Assembly (NCBI RefSeq): GCF_900496965.1
Contig: NZ_UFQB01000009.1
Coordinates: 1 to 64,000, forward strand
Length of the DNA stretch: 64,000 nucleotides
Direction: 5' to 3'
Source: Achromobacter agilis
GTDB taxonomy: Bacteria > Pseudomonadota > Gammaproteobacteria > Burkholderiales > Burkholderiaceae_B
In this document: positions 51,671 to 63,782 of the stretch, piece after piece
How the letters are laid out: every line of letters starts with the position of its first letter
Position numbering within the stretch: the first letter of the stretch is position 1
The notes under the pieces: generated by a model
What the model was told of the DNA's origin: nothing
What the model saw: the letters and a program-made list of their open reading frames with translations, nothing else
Database searches by the model: none
Made by a program: the position numbers and the translations under genes

Positions 51671-53353
51671 TCAGCGGTTCGCCGCGGCTTCCGTCTTGCG
51701 CTGCAAGGCGCGGGTGATGGACCACTGCTGGGCGATCGACAGGGTGTTGTTGACGCACCAGTACAACACCAGGCCGGCCGGGAAGAAGAACATCATCCCG
51801 CCGAACACCAGCGGCATGATCATCATGACCTTGGCCTGGACGGGGTCCGGAGGCGTCGGGTTCAGTTTGATCTGCAGGAACATGGTGGCCATCATGATGG
51901 CGGGCAGAATGAAGAACGGGTCGCGGATCGACAGGTCGTGCACCCACAGGATCCACGGCGCGCCGCGCATTTCCACGCTGGCCAGCAGCACCCAGTACAG
52001 CGAGATGAACACCGGGATCTGCACCACCATCGGCAGGCAGCCGCCCAGCGGGTTGATCTTCTCGGTGCGGTACATCTCCATCATGGCCGCATTGAGCTTC
52101 TGCTTGTCGTCGCCGTACTTTTCCTTCAGGGCCTGCAACCGCGGTGCTACCTGCTTCATGCGGGCCATGGAGCGGTAGCTGGCGGCGGCCAGGGGGTAGA
52201 ACACGGCCTTGATCAGCACGGTCAGGGCCACGATGGTCCAGCCCCAGTTGCCCAGGATGGAATGCAGCCACGTCATCAGCGTGAACAGCGGCTTGGCGAT
52301 GATGGTCAGCCAGCCGTAGTCGACGACCAGTTCCAGGCCGGGGGCGAGCGCAGCCATGGCTTTCTGGTCTTGCGGGCCGACCCACAGGTGCGAATCGACG
52401 CGCGCGGCGGCGCCCGGGGCGACTTCGCCGACGGCTTCGATGCTGCGGGCGGCGTACAGGTTCTTCTGCACTTCCAGCAGTTCGTTGTTGCGCGGCTTGC
52501 CCTGCGGCGGCACCCAGGCGGTGGCGAAATAGTGCTGGACCACGGCGATCCAGCCGTTATCCGCCTGCTTGATGTAGCTCGCCTTCTTCTTTTCGATGTC
52601 GCTGAAGGTGATCTTCTGGAACTTGTCCTGTTCCGAGTAGACGGCGAAACCGGTGAACGTGTGATAGAAGCTGGACGTGTCGGCGGGGTCGTTGCCGTCG
52701 CGCTCGAGCTGCAGGTACAGCGCGGGCGTCACGGGGGCGGCGCCGACGTTGGCCAGGTCGTGGCGCACATCGATGTCGTAGCGACCGCGATGCAGCGTGA
52801 ACGTCTTGGTGACCTTCATGCCGCCCGATTCGCTTTCGAATGCGACGACCAGGTTGTCGCCGGTCAGTTGGCGCTCGGAGGAGACGAGGCGGAACGGCGT
52901 CTGGTGCGTGGGGAAGCTCTGGCCGTTGGGCGCGCCAACGACACCGGTCTGCACGACGTAGTTCAGGCCGGCGGAGCGGTCCAGCAGCACCGTGGGCTTG
53001 TCCGGCTGGCCGGTGGCCGGGTACTTCAGAAGCTCGGCGCGCACGAGCTGGGCGCCCATTGTGTCGAACGTCAGGCGCAGAACGTCGGTCGTGATGACGA
53101 TCTCTTCCGAGCGCGCGGTAGCGGGCGCGGCGGCGCCGGGAACGGCGGACGACGGAGCAGCTGCTGCCGGAGCGGGAGAGCTGGGCACCGAGGGCGTCGC
53201 GTTGTTCGCGGCAGCCTGCGGTTCGCTCGTGCTGGCCGCGGGCGTGGGGCCCCCGAACAGCGACGGCTTGCCGTTATGGATTTGCCAGTTGTTCCATAGG
53301 AGCAACAGCGAGAAGGAAAAAATCATCCAGAGGACGGTTCGTCGGATATCCAT
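51671..53353 (-). CDS. yidC: Membrane protein insertase YidC
   Basis: 560 aa, the long proteobacterial form. The N-terminal membrane anchor RRTVLWMIFSFSLLLLWNNW is followed by a low-complexity Pro/Ala linker, a large periplasmic beta domain (about 75-330), then the conserved five-helix insertase core starting LFTLMTWLHSILGNWGWTIV, with the cytoplasmic loop MARMKQVAPRLQALKEKYGD and a helix GGCLPMVVQIPVFISLYWVL. It inserts proteins in the inner membrane alone or with Sec. Coupled genomically to yidD-rnpA-rpmH upstream. Confidence 0.97.
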   Translation of the reverse strand: MDIRRTVLWMIFSFSLLLLWNNWQIHNGKPSLFGGPTPAASTSEPQAAANNATPSVPSSPAPAAAAPSSAVPGAAAPATARSEEIVITTDVLRLTFDTMGAQLVRAELLKYPATGQPDKPTVLLDRSAGLNYVVQTGVVGAPNGQSFPTHQTPFRLVSSERQLTGDNLVVAFESESGGMKVTKTFTLHRGRYDIDVRHDLANVGAAPVTPALYLQLERDGNDPADTSSFYHTFTGFAVYSEQDKFQKITFSDIEKKKASYIKQADNGWIAVVQHYFATAWVPPQGKPRNNELLEVQKNLYAARSIEAVGEVAPGAAARVDSHLWVGPQDQKAMAALAPGLELVVDYGWLTIIAKPLFTLMTWLHSILGNWGWTIVALTVLIKAVFYPLAAASYRSMARMKQVAPRLQALKEKYGDDKQKLNAAMMEMYRTEKINPLGGCLPMVVQIPVFISLYWVLLASVEMRGAPWILWVHDLSIRDPFFILPAIMMATMFLQIKLNPTPPDPVQAKVMMIMPLVFGGMMFFFPAGLVLYWCVNNTLSIAQQWSITRALQRKTEAAANR

Positions 53354-53401
53354 GGTGCCTACTGAAGTGAATACGGGCCAGCAAAGCCCGCCAGTTTAGC
53401 G

Positions 53402-53695
53402 TCAATCATGCTCGATGCGGTGGCTGTGGGAACAGCAATGGGTGCCATTGGTTCCCTTGGCCGGCGGAACCGGATCCAGCCCGCCCGGCGACCACGGGTG
53501 ACAGCGGCCGATACGCCGGACCGCGAGCCAGAAGCCGCGCCAGGCGCCGTGGCATTCGATCGCTTCGATCGCATACGCCGAGCAGGTGGGGGTAAAGCGG
53601 CACTGCCTGCCGATCCAGGGACTCAGGAAGAACCTGTAGAACCGGATCGGGGCAATGAGTAAAGCAGCCCCTGGCTTGCGGGTTCGCCCGGTCAT
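53402..53695 (-). CDS. yidD: Membrane protein insertion efficiency factor YidD
   Basis: 97 aa. The short conserved core is [20 protein letters not shown] followed by [16 protein letters not shown] with its cysteines and [15 protein letters not shown]. The C-terminal tail is rich in histidine ([11 protein letters not shown]). It helps YidC-dependent insertion at the membrane. Its ATG overlaps the rnpA stop (ATGA). Confidence 0.95.
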   Translation of the reverse strand: MTGRTRKPGAALLIAPIRFYRFFLSPWIGRQCRFTPTCSAYAIEAIECHGAWRGFWLAVRRIGRCHPWSPGGLDPVPPAKGTNGTHCCSHSHRIEHD

Positions 53696-54063
53696 CGCGC
53701 GATGCGCCCAAAGTGAGCGTCCACTTCGGCTCTGACGCCGCGTTTAAGCGCGGTGAGCGTGGCGGGCGCGACTTTGCTATGCAAGCGCACGACGTAATCC
53801 TTCGCCGGCAGGTCAAGCCGCCGATGGCGGAACGCTTCGCGGATGACCCGCTTGATGGCGTTGCGCGTGCTGGCATGGGCGGCGAACCGTTTGGCGATCA
53901 CCAGGCCCAGGCGGGCACAGGCATCCTGGCCAGGGGGCAGGTCATTGGAAGCGGCGCTCACAATGAAGAACGCCCCTCGGGCAAGACGCCGGCCTTTGAG
54001 GGCGGCGGCGAACTCGGAGGGGCGATGCAGCCGCGCCTCCGGGGGAAGCGTGGCGCGCGGCAT
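53692..54063 (-). CDS. rnpA: Ribonuclease P protein component
   Basis: 123 aa. The basic RNA-binding segment [20 protein letters not shown] carries the RNR family motif, and the N-terminal part [20 protein letters not shown] is typical. It is the protein cofactor of the M1 RNA ribozyme that trims tRNA 5' ends. Situated between rpmH and yidD in the universal order, overlapping yidD by 4 nt. Confidence 0.96.
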   Translation of the reverse strand: MPRATLPPEARLHRPSEFAAALKGRRLARGAFFIVSAASNDLPPGQDACARLGLVIAKRFAAHASTRNAIKRVIREAFRHRRLDLPAKDYVVRLHSKVAPATLTALKRGVRAEVDAHFGRIAR

Positions 54064-54115
54064 GGACAGCGGATCGGGCGTCAGGTTTTTCCGGAAAATC
54101 CGGAAAGACCCGGAC

Positions 54116-54250
54116 TTAGACGGCCAGACGCTTGCGGCCCTTGGCGCGACGGGCGCTCAGGATGGCGCGGCCAGCGCGGGTTTTCATGCGCACGCGAAAG
54201 CCATGGGTGCGCTTGCGGCGGGTAACGGAAGGTTGGTAGGTACGTTTCAT
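54116..54250 (-). CDS. rpmH: 50S ribosomal protein L34
   Basis: 44 aa, [20 protein letters not shown] and then the usual basic end [17 protein letters not shown], fully conserved. An in-frame upstream extension is not part of the protein. First gene of the minus-strand rpmH-rnpA-yidD-yidC unit, divergent from dnaA across 393 bp. Confidence 0.98.
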   Translation of the reverse strand: MKRTYQPSVTRRKRTHGFRVRMKTRAGRAILSARRAKGRKRLAV

Positions 54251-54643
54251 GGACGATCCACAAAAAGAACAAAAGTCAGAAGGGACCTGCCCGGAGGGTT
54301 CCAGATCGCGCATTCAGGAAGCGGGTATCTAGCGGGCATTTTTGCAACATAGGCAAAAAACAACTCGTAGACGGGGCTCTGACCGGGAAAAACCCAGGCG
54401 ACCTATAGAAGCTAGAACCGGCCAGTTGCCATGTCGATATGGGTGAAAACACCCCGACACGGCGAGCGCGGTCAAGCTCTCTGTGAAACCTTCTGACAGA
54501 CAGAATTCGGAAAAGCCCACCATTTCAGCAAGTTTTCCCTGTCTTGTCAAACAGTTAAGCCTGCGCCGTCTGGACACTTATGCCCTACCCTGTGGATAAC
54601 CCCAGCCTAGGCAAGGTAGAATCGAGGTTTGAATAAGAGCGAC
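54251..54643. promoter_or_regulatory. Divergent rpmH/dnaA control region
   Basis: 393 bp without a gene. It holds the rpmH leader on one side and the dnaA leader on the other. A T/A-rich stretch lies around 54339-54364 and a perfect DnaA box at 54591. Only that single strong box is visible, far fewer than in the mnmG-csp gap, so this does not look like oriC itself. Confidence 0.6.
54591..54599 (-). promoter_or_regulatory. DnaA box in the dnaA leader
   Basis: Perfect TTATCCACA on the minus strand, 45 nt before the dnaA ATG at 54644, a position suited to autorepression of dnaA. Confidence 0.8.
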
Positions 54644-56107
54644 ATGAAAGAATTCTGGCAGACCTGCGTCAGTCGTCTTGAGCAGGAACTCCCCCCCCAA
54701 CAAATCAGCGCGTGGATACGACCGCTGGTCCCGCTTGCGTATGACGAGACGCAGGCGGTGCTGCGCGTTGCCGCACCCAACCGCTTCAAGCTGGACTGGG
54801 TGCGCAAGAACTTTTCCCACCAGATCGAAGCGTTGGCCGCGGAGTGGTTCGAGCGCCCGGTGCAGGTCCTGTTCGAGTTGCCTTCCCATGGCGCCGCGCC
54901 CCGCATGCCGGTCGCGCCCGTGCGGGCCGTGCAACCCGGTCAACCGCATCTGTCCGGTGCTTCCCCTTCAGGCGGCGCACCGCCGATGAGTGCCGCGGCT
55001 GTTCCCGCGGCGCCCGCCCCCGCGCCGGCCACGACGGTCGCCGCGCAGGCGGTGAACGCGGATGCGGCCAATATCGTGTACGAGCGCTCGCGCCTGAACA
55101 CCGATCTGACCTTCGAAAACTTCGTGACCGGCAAGGCGAACCAGCTGGCGCGCGCCGCCGCGCTGCAGGTTGCCGAGAACCCGGGCACGTCGTACAACCC
55201 GCTGTTCCTGTACGGCGGCGTAGGCCTGGGCAAGACCCACCTGATCCACGCCATCGGCAATGCGATGGTGGCGGCGGGCACCGGCGTGCGCGTGCGCTAC
55301 GTGCATGCGGACCAATACGTGTCGGACGTGGTGAAGGCGTACCAGCGCAAGGCCTTCGACGATTTCAAGCGCTATTACCATTCGCTGGACTTGCTGCTGA
55401 TCGACGATATCCAGTTCTTCTCCGGCAAGAACCGCACGCAGGAAGAATTCTTCTACGCGTTCGAGGCCATGGTGGCGCAGCGCAAGCAGATCATCATCAC
55501 CAGCGATACGTACCCGAAGGAACTGTCGGGCATCGACAGCCGGCTGATTTCGCGCTTCGATTCCGGCCTGACGGTGGCCATCGAGCCGCCGGAGCTGGAG
55601 ATGCGCGTGGCGATTCTGCTGCGCAAGGCGGAATCCGAAGGCGTGCCCATGCCCGAGGAAGTGGCGTTCTTCATCGCCAAGCATCTGCGCAGCAACGTGC
55701 GCGAACTGGAAGGCGCGCTGCGCAAGGTCCTGGCCTATGCGCGCTTCCACGGCCGCGACGTGCTGACGGTGGATGTCTGCAAGGAAGCCCTGAAGGACCT
55801 CCTGTCCGTGTCCAATGGACAGATCACCGTGGAAAACATCCAGAAGACGGTGGCGGATTTCTACAAGATCAAAGTGGCCGACATGTACTCGAAACGCCGG
55901 CCCGCCAATATCGCCTTGCCGCGTCAGGTCGCGATGTACCTGGCGAAGGAGCTGACCCAGAAAAGCCTGCCGGAAATCGGCGATCTGTTCGGTGGTCGTG
56001 ATCACACCACCGTCCTGCATGCCGTACGCAAGATTTCCGACGCCCGCGCTAAGCAAGCGGAGCTCAACCATACCCTGCACGTGTTGGAACAAACTCTAAA
56101 AGGATGA
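54644..56107 (+). CDS. dnaA: Chromosomal replication initiator DnaA
   Basis: 487 aa from ATG 54644 ([20 protein letters not shown]), the conserved start of this family in Bordetella relatives; a TTG 15 nt upstream is an alternative. Domain I (1-80), Pro/Ala-rich linker domain II (about 90-150), AAA+ domain III with [10 protein letters not shown] and [10 protein letters not shown], and DNA-binding domain IV with the box-recognition motif [15 protein letters not shown]. It melts oriC. A run of eight C residues (54691-54698) spells part of LPPQ near codons 16-19. Its stop codon precedes dnaN by 2 nt. Confidence 0.98.
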   Translation: MKEFWQTCVSRLEQELPPQQISAWIRPLVPLAYDETQAVLRVAAPNRFKLDWVRKNFSHQIEALAAEWFERPVQVLFELPSHGAAPRMPVAPVRAVQPGQPHLSGASPSGGAPPMSAAAVPAAPAPAPATTVAAQAVNADAANIVYERSRLNTDLTFENFVTGKANQLARAAALQVAENPGTSYNPLFLYGGVGLGKTHLIHAIGNAMVAAGTGVRVRYVHADQYVSDVVKAYQRKAFDDFKRYYHSLDLLLIDDIQFFSGKNRTQEEFFYAFEAMVAQRKQIIITSDTYPKELSGIDSRLISRFDSGLTVAIEPPELEMRVAILLRKAESEGVPMPEEVAFFIAKHLRSNVRELEGALRKVLAYARFHGRDVLTVDVCKEALKDLLSVSNGQITVENIQKTVADFYKIKVADMYSKRRPANIALPRQVAMYLAKELTQKSLPEIGDLFGGRDHTTVLHAVRKISDARAKQAELNHTLHVLEQTLKG

Positions 56108-56109
56108 AC

Positions 56110-57219
56110 ATGCAACTCGTACAAACCACACGCGATGCATTGCTGAAACCGCTGTCGACTGTGGCGGGCATCGTCGAAAGACGCCATACCCTGCCCATCC
56201 TCGCGAACATCCTGATGCGCAAGGAAGGCAACAAAGTCGCCTTCATTGCGACCGACCTGGAAGTACAGATCACCACGCATGCCGACTTCGGCGTGGGCCA
56301 GGACAACGAGTCCACCACGGTCGCCGCGCGCAAGCTGCTGGACATCCTGAAGGCGCTGCCGGACACGGGCGACGTGCGCCTGGCGCTGGCCAGCAACAAG
56401 CTGTCGGTGCAATCGGCCAAGAGCCGCTTCGCGCTGCAGACGCTCGCCGCCAGCGAATTCCCCACCGTGGCCCAGCCCGAACAATGGGACGTTTCGCTGA
56501 CCATGCCGCAGCGCACGCTGCGCCACCTGTTCAACATGGTGCACTTCGCCATGGCGCAGCAGGACATCCGCTACTACCTGAACGGCATGCTGCTGGTGTT
56601 CGAACCGGGCCGCGTGCGTGCGGTCGCCACCGACGGCCACCGCCTGGCGCACTGCTCGACAGAAGCCGACGGCATCAGCGAACGCCATGAAGTGATCGTT
56701 CCGCGCAAGACCGTGCTGGAAATGCAGCGCCTGCTGGAAGACTCCGACGAGCCCGTCTCCATCGACGTGGCGCCGGGCCAGATCCGTTTCCGCTTTGGCG
56801 ACGTAGAGCTGGTTTCCAAGCTGGTCGAAGGCAAATTCCCCGATTTCACGCGCGTGATTCCGACGAACTACACGCGCCATTTCCTGGTCGGCCGCGAAGC
56901 GCTCCAGGGCAGCCTGCAGCGCGCCGCCATCCTGACCACCGACAAGTTCAAGGGCGTGCGCCTGCAACTGGCGCAGAACCAGATGAAGATTTCGTCGTCC
57001 AACGCCGAGCAGGAAGAGGCGCAGGAAGAAATCGACATCGACTACGGTCATGAAGCGCTGGACGTGGGTTTCAACGTCGGCTACCTGCTCGACGTACTGT
57101 CGAACGTCAAGGTCGACAGCATCCAGTGGTCGGTCATGCCCGACGCCAATGCGTCGGCGCTGATCACCTTGCCCGAAGACGACCAGTTCAAGTACGTCGT
57201 CATGCCCATGCGGATTTGA
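56110..57219 (+). CDS. dnaN: DNA polymerase III beta subunit (sliding clamp)
   Basis: 369 aa from ATG 56110 (MQLVQTTRDALLKPLSTVAG), which has AAGGA at a suitable distance; ATG 56104 would leave no room for a ribosome site. Three clamp repeats, with LPILANILMRKEG in the first and the C-terminal PMRI end that closes the ring. Gives processivity to the replicase. Second gene of dnaA-dnaN-gyrB. Confidence 0.97.
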   Translation: MQLVQTTRDALLKPLSTVAGIVERRHTLPILANILMRKEGNKVAFIATDLEVQITTHADFGVGQDNESTTVAARKLLDILKALPDTGDVRLALASNKLSVQSAKSRFALQTLAASEFPTVAQPEQWDVSLTMPQRTLRHLFNMVHFAMAQQDIRYYLNGMLLVFEPGRVRAVATDGHRLAHCSTEADGISERHEVIVPRKTVLEMQRLLEDSDEPVSIDVAPGQIRFRFGDVELVSKLVEGKFPDFTRVIPTNYTRHFLVGREALQGSLQRAAILTTDKFKGVRLQLAQNQMKISSSNAEQEEAQEEIDIDYGHEALDVGFNVGYLLDVLSNVKVDSIQWSVMPDANASALITLPEDDQFKYVVMPMRI

Positions 57220-57298
57220 TCCGCTCGCCTATCGTGGGTTTGTGCCGCTTGCGGGCTTGATGGCTCGCGGGCGGTCCGGCCGCCAGGCCGTTCTTTAA

Positions 57299-59764
<2,466 letters not shown>

Positions 59765-59792
59765 GCATCGCTTCGACCGCCAGCGGCACATC

Positions 59793-59824
59793 AAGCCGGC
59801 CCCGGAAGGGGCCGGCTTTTTTTT
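59793..59824 (+). terminator. Terminator after gyrB
   Basis: Perfect stem AGCCGGCCCC-GGAA-GGGGCCGGCT followed by a run of eight T residues, 29 nt past the stop codon. Confidence 0.95.
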
Positions 59825-60031
59825 GCCTTTGCCATCGTCCTGCCGCGCCCGGTGCTGGCGCTCCACGAGCGCGTTCGACGTGAAAACGCTAGGGAAAACA
59901 CCCATATCCCGTGCCTTCCCATTGCCGCAGAATCGCAAAAATTGTTCAACAATCCTGGTTCGGGATGCACCTCCCGGAATGGGGCAGGCCCAGTCTTGCC
60001 GCGGGTTCCAGGGCGTTCAATAGGGGAAATC

Positions 60032-60883
60032 ATGTCCACTACGATTCTGGCGGCAACACGGCGCGGTATGGCGCGCGCACTGGCCGCTTTCATGTTGTGC
60101 GCAGCATCTCCGCTGGTTCTGGCTTCCGCCACCATCAAGGCCGATAGCCTGACGGTCGGCTCCGACCTTACCTATCCGCCCTATGCCTACATGGAAGGCG
60201 GCAAGCCTGCCGGCTTCGACGCGGACTTCTCCCGGCTGCTGGCCGCCAAGCTGTCGCTGACGCCGGTGTTCGTCGATACGCGCTTTCCCGACCTGATTCT
60301 GGGCATGCGGGCGCACCGCTTCGATACCGTCGCGTCCGCCCTGTACGTGACGCCCGAGCGCACCAAGCTGATCGACTTCATTCCGTATCTGAAGACCGGC
60401 GCTTCGCTGGTGGTGCTGGCCGCCAGCCAATACGCGCCGGCGGGCCCGGAAGCGTTGTGCGGCAAGCGGGTGGCCTCGATCAAAGGCGCGTCCTGGACGC
60501 CCAAGCTGCAGAAGGTCTCGCGCGAGACCTGCCAGCCCAAGGGGCAGGGCGAAATCAAGGTGCTCGAGTTTCCGACCTCTCCGGAGGCGATGATGGCGCT
60601 GCGGTCTCAGGCGGCCGACGCCATGATCGAGGATGCGGCGGTGGTGCACGGCATGCTGGAGCAATCCAGGGATGGCCTGAAAGTGACCTCCACCTCCCTG
60701 CTCTATCCGATCGTGATCGGGCTGGGTATCAACAAGGAATCGAAAGCGCTGCGAGAGGCGCTGGCCGGCGCGCTGCAGCGTGCCCGCGAAAGCGGCGAGT
60801 ATCAGGCGCTGCTGGCCCGCTATGGGCTGGAAGCACCCTCGGCCGCCGAGATCCAGGCTGCCCTGACGGGCCAGGCCCGGTAA
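60032..60883 (+). CDS. Amino-acid-type ABC transporter binding protein
   Basis: 283 aa from ATG 60032, preceded by AGGGGAAATC. The signal peptide ends near AAFMLCAASPLVLASA. It is a family 3 receptor (as for glutamine, lysine or ectoine): LTVGSDLTYPPYAYMEGGKP, GFDADFSRLLAAKLSLTPVF, LYVTPERTKLIDFIPYLKTG and a second lobe with GLGINKESKALREALAGAL. First gene of a transporter unit that also includes an amidase and an ectoine synthase gene. Confidence 0.92.
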   Translation: MSTTILAATRRGMARALAAFMLCAASPLVLASATIKADSLTVGSDLTYPPYAYMEGGKPAGFDADFSRLLAAKLSLTPVFVDTRFPDLILGMRAHRFDTVASALYVTPERTKLIDFIPYLKTGASLVVLAASQYAPAGPEALCGKRVASIKGASWTPKLQKVSRETCQPKGQGEIKVLEFPTSPEAMMALRSQAADAMIEDAAVVHGMLEQSRDGLKVTSTSLLYPIVIGLGINKESKALREALAGALQRARESGEYQALLARYGLEAPSAAEIQAALTGQAR

Positions 60884-60904
60884 CGTCGCGACGGAAGCCG
60901 GAAC

Positions 60905-62413
60905 ATGCATTTCGATTGGGATTACGCCGTCAGCCTGCTCTGGGATACCGACTTCTGGAAGGCGTGCTGGGTGGTGGTGAAGCTGAGCACGGCGACCTGG
61001 GTGATCGGCGTGGCGGCGGGATTCCTGCTGGCGCTGGGAAAACAGGCGAAGAATCCCGTCGTCAGCCGTCTGGCGGGCCTGTACATCTGGTTTTTCCGCA
61101 GCCTGCCGCTGCTGGTGCTGTTGGTGTTCATCTACAACCTGCCGCAGGTATTCCCGGCCGCGGGTGCGTTGCTGTCGGACCCGTTCTACGCCGGCCTGAC
61201 CGCCCTGGTCGTGAGCGAGACGGCCTTCATCGCGGAAATACACCGCGGCGGAATCCTGGGCGTGCCGCGCGGACAGATCGAAGCGGGACGGGCGCTGGGC
61301 ATACGCTATGCGGGCATTCAGCGCATGATCGTGATTCCGCAGGCGCTGCGTATCGCGCTGCCCGCCCTGAGCAATGAATTCATCACGATCGCCAAGCTGA
61401 CCTCGCTGGTGTCGGTGATCTCTCTGGCCGAGATCCTGCTCGTGGGCCAGCGGCTGTACACGCAGAACTTCCTGGTGTTCGAGACCATGCTTGCGGTGGC
61501 GCTGTACTACGTGCTGATCGTCACGCTGTTCGACAAGCTGCTGGGATGGCTGGAATCGCACATGAACATCCTGCGGCGCGCGCCCAAGCCGCTGGCGCTG
61601 GATGAGCAGGCGCGGCGCGCGGTGCAGGAAGGCGCCTCGGGGCCCGCGATGAAGGCCCCCGGCGACGAGCCCGCGCTGGAAGTGCGGCAGGCGCGCAAGC
61701 GCTTCGGCGATCACGAGGTGCTCAAGGGCATCGACCTGACGGTCAAGGCGGGGGAAGTCATCAGCATCATCGGTCCGTCCGGATCGGGCAAGACGTCCTT
61801 GATCCGCACCTTGAACGGACTGGAGACCCTGGACGGCGGCGAGGTGCTGCTGCATGGCAAGCCCTTTCTCGGATCGCCGGGCGCGGGCGCGCAGGCCGGG
61901 CCCGGCGAGCGGATCCTCGATATCGGCATGGTGTTCCAGAGTTTCAACCTGTTCCCGCACAAGACGGTGCTGCAGAACGTGATGCTGGCGCCGGCCTACC
62001 ACCGGCGCGGTAGCACCGGCGCGCTGCGCTGCGAAGCGCTGGTGCTGCTCAACAAGGTGGGCATGCTGGACCACGCCCACAAGTATCCGCATCAGCTCTC
62101 TGGCGGCCAGCAGCAGCGTGTTGCGATCGCCCGCGCCCTGGCCATGCGGCCGTCCATCATGCTCTTCGACGAGCCCACCTCGGCGCTGGACCCCGAACTG
62201 GTGGCGGAGGTGCTGAAGGTGGTTGAAACGCTGGCGCGCGAGGGCATGACTATGCTGATCGTGACGCACGAAATGGGATTCGCGTTCAAGGTGTCGGACC
62301 GCGTAGTGTTCATGGAGGCCGGCCGCGTGTTGCTGGATGCGCCTCCCGCCGAGGTGCTGGGCAGCGCGGATCCGCGCGTGAAAGACTTCCTGAGCCACGT
62401 TCATGTCTCCTGA
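60905..62413 (+). CDS. Amino-acid ABC transporter permease fused to its ATPase
   Basis: 502 aa. Residues 1-220 form a HisM/GlnP-type permease with five helices and the EAA loop [20 protein letters not shown]; a 40-residue linker follows. Residues 259-502 are a complete ATPase with [51 protein letters not shown] and VTHEMGFAF. Such fusions are known but less common than separate genes. They supply both functions from one chain. Its last 11 bases overlap the amidase start. Confidence 0.94.
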   Translation: MHFDWDYAVSLLWDTDFWKACWVVVKLSTATWVIGVAAGFLLALGKQAKNPVVSRLAGLYIWFFRSLPLLVLLVFIYNLPQVFPAAGALLSDPFYAGLTALVVSETAFIAEIHRGGILGVPRGQIEAGRALGIRYAGIQRMIVIPQALRIALPALSNEFITIAKLTSLVSVISLAEILLVGQRLYTQNFLVFETMLAVALYYVLIVTLFDKLLGWLESHMNILRRAPKPLALDEQARRAVQEGASGPAMKAPGDEPALEVRQARKRFGDHEVLKGIDLTVKAGEVISIIGPSGSGKTSLIRTLNGLETLDGGEVLLHGKPFLGSPGAGAQAGPGERILDIGMVFQSFNLFPHKTVLQNVMLAPAYHRRGSTGALRCEALVLLNKVGMLDHAHKYPHQLSGGQQQRVAIARALAMRPSIMLFDEPTSALDPELVAEVLKVVETLAREGMTMLIVTHEMGFAFKVSDRVVFMEAGRVLLDAPPAEVLGSADPRVKDFLSHVHVS

Positions 62414-63752
62414 TCAATCCGATGTGTCGTTGCGGGCGGTGTCGGCGTGCCTGGCGCAGATGTCCGCGGATCCTGACGCCGCGGCGCGTGCGCTGCTCTT
62501 GCGCCGCGACGAGGTCGCCCTGGCCGAGGCGCAGGCGCGCGACGCGTTGCGCGCGCTGGCGCCCGGGGGCGAGCCGCTGGCTGGCATGGTGCTGGGCGTG
62601 AAGGCCTGCTTCGATGTGCAGGGGTGGATAACCCATGCGGGCTCGCGGGTGCTGTCAGACGCGTCGGCCGCGGCCGAAGACGCTCCCCTGGTGCGCAGGC
62701 TGCGGCGCGCGGGGGCCGTGTTGCTGGCACAGAACAACATGACCGAGTTCGCCTACGGCGCGCTCGGCCTGAATGCGACGTTCGGCACGCCGCTCACGCC
62801 ATGCCTGGCCGACATGCCCCGCGTGGCGGGCGGGTCCAGCAGCGGCGGCGCGGTGGCGGTGGCGCAGGGCATGGTGAATCTGGCCGTGGTGTCGGACACC
62901 AGCGGGTCGGCGCGCATCCCCGCGGCGTTCTGCGGGGTTGCGGGTTTCAAGCCGTCCCGCGGCCGGTATCCGGACGCGGGCATGATGTATTTGTCGCCGT
63001 CGTTCGATGTGCCGGGCATCATCGCCGCAGATGCCGCGCAGTGCCTGCGTGTGGATAAGGCGCTGGCGTCTCGGGAAGCGCTGTTTCCGGCGCCGGCCGT
63101 GCGCGGCACTGGGCCGCTGGCGAGCAGGAATTTCGTGGTGCCGGACCATGTCGAGGACCTGCTGGATCCGGAAGTGCGGCGCGCTTTCTCGGCATGGCTG
63201 GAGCGGCTGATGGCCGCGGGCGCGGTACTGCGGCGCCTGCCGATGCCCTGCGTGGCGCAGGCCGGCCCTGTGGCGCGCGACGGCGGCATTATCGCGGCCG
63301 AAGCCTACATGCTGCACGCGCCGCGCCTGGCGACGGATGCGGCCCGCTACGATCCCCGCGTGGGGCCGCGCATGCTGCTGGGGGCGCAGGTTCCTGCGCA
63401 TGCCTATCTTGCGGCGCAGCGGCGGCTGGCGGAATTGCGCCGGGAATACGACGCGGCGATGGCGAGCGCGGGCGCGGACGCAGTGCTGACGCCGACCGTG
63501 CCCATGCTGCCGCCGACGTTGGCGCAGCTGGAAGACAACGAGGCTTACCTGAGTGAAAACTCCCGGGCATTCAGCCTGACGGAATTCGCAAACCGCCTGG
63601 ACCTGCCCAGCATTTCGCTACCGGGCGATCTTGCCGACAGAAGAGCCGTCGGCCTGATGGCGACAGGCTTACGCGGTGGCGACCGCGCGCTGCTGGCTAC
63701 CGCCGTGCAGATCGAAGCGGCGCTTGGATCGGCCGCACGCCGCCGGAACTGA
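62403..63752 (+). CDS. Amidase-signature hydrolase
   Basis: 449 aa. The Ser-cisSer-Lys triad is visible: lysine in VLGVKACFDVQG, cis-serine in VAGGSSSGGAVAVAQG, and nucleophile in VSDTSGSARIPAAFCG. The family hydrolyses amides (glutamyl-tRNA amidotransferase A fold). It overlaps the transporter gene by 11 nt, and a perfect DnaA 9-mer lies inside at 63050. Context suggests that it releases the amine or amino acid brought in by the transporter, or cleaves an acyl group from an ectoine-related compound; both are inference. Confidence 0.9.
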   Translation: MSPDQSDVSLRAVSACLAQMSADPDAAARALLLRRDEVALAEAQARDALRALAPGGEPLAGMVLGVKACFDVQGWITHAGSRVLSDASAAAEDAPLVRRLRRAGAVLLAQNNMTEFAYGALGLNATFGTPLTPCLADMPRVAGGSSSGGAVAVAQGMVNLAVVSDTSGSARIPAAFCGVAGFKPSRGRYPDAGMMYLSPSFDVPGIIAADAAQCLRVDKALASREALFPAPAVRGTGPLASRNFVVPDHVEDLLDPEVRRAFSAWLERLMAAGAVLRRLPMPCVAQAGPVARDGGIIAAEAYMLHAPRLATDAARYDPRVGPRMLLGAQVPAHAYLAAQRRLAELRREYDAAMASAGADAVLTPTVPMLPPTLAQLEDNEAYLSENSRAFSLTEFANRLDLPSISLPGDLADRRAVGLMATGLRGGDRALLATAVQIEAALGSAARRRN

Positions 63753-63782
63753 TTTCCCCACTCATTGGCTGATTAGCATCCC

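Noticed and set aside
54251-54643. rpmH-dnaA gap as oriC
   Set aside because: Only one strong DnaA box and no parS; the mnmG-csp gap has far more origin signals. It could still be tested by marker frequency.
60017-62404. A 795-codon minus-strand open frame opposite the amino-acid transporter
   Set aside because: Antisense to a binding protein and a permease-ATPase with all motifs present; composition is His/Gln/Arg-rich without any domain.
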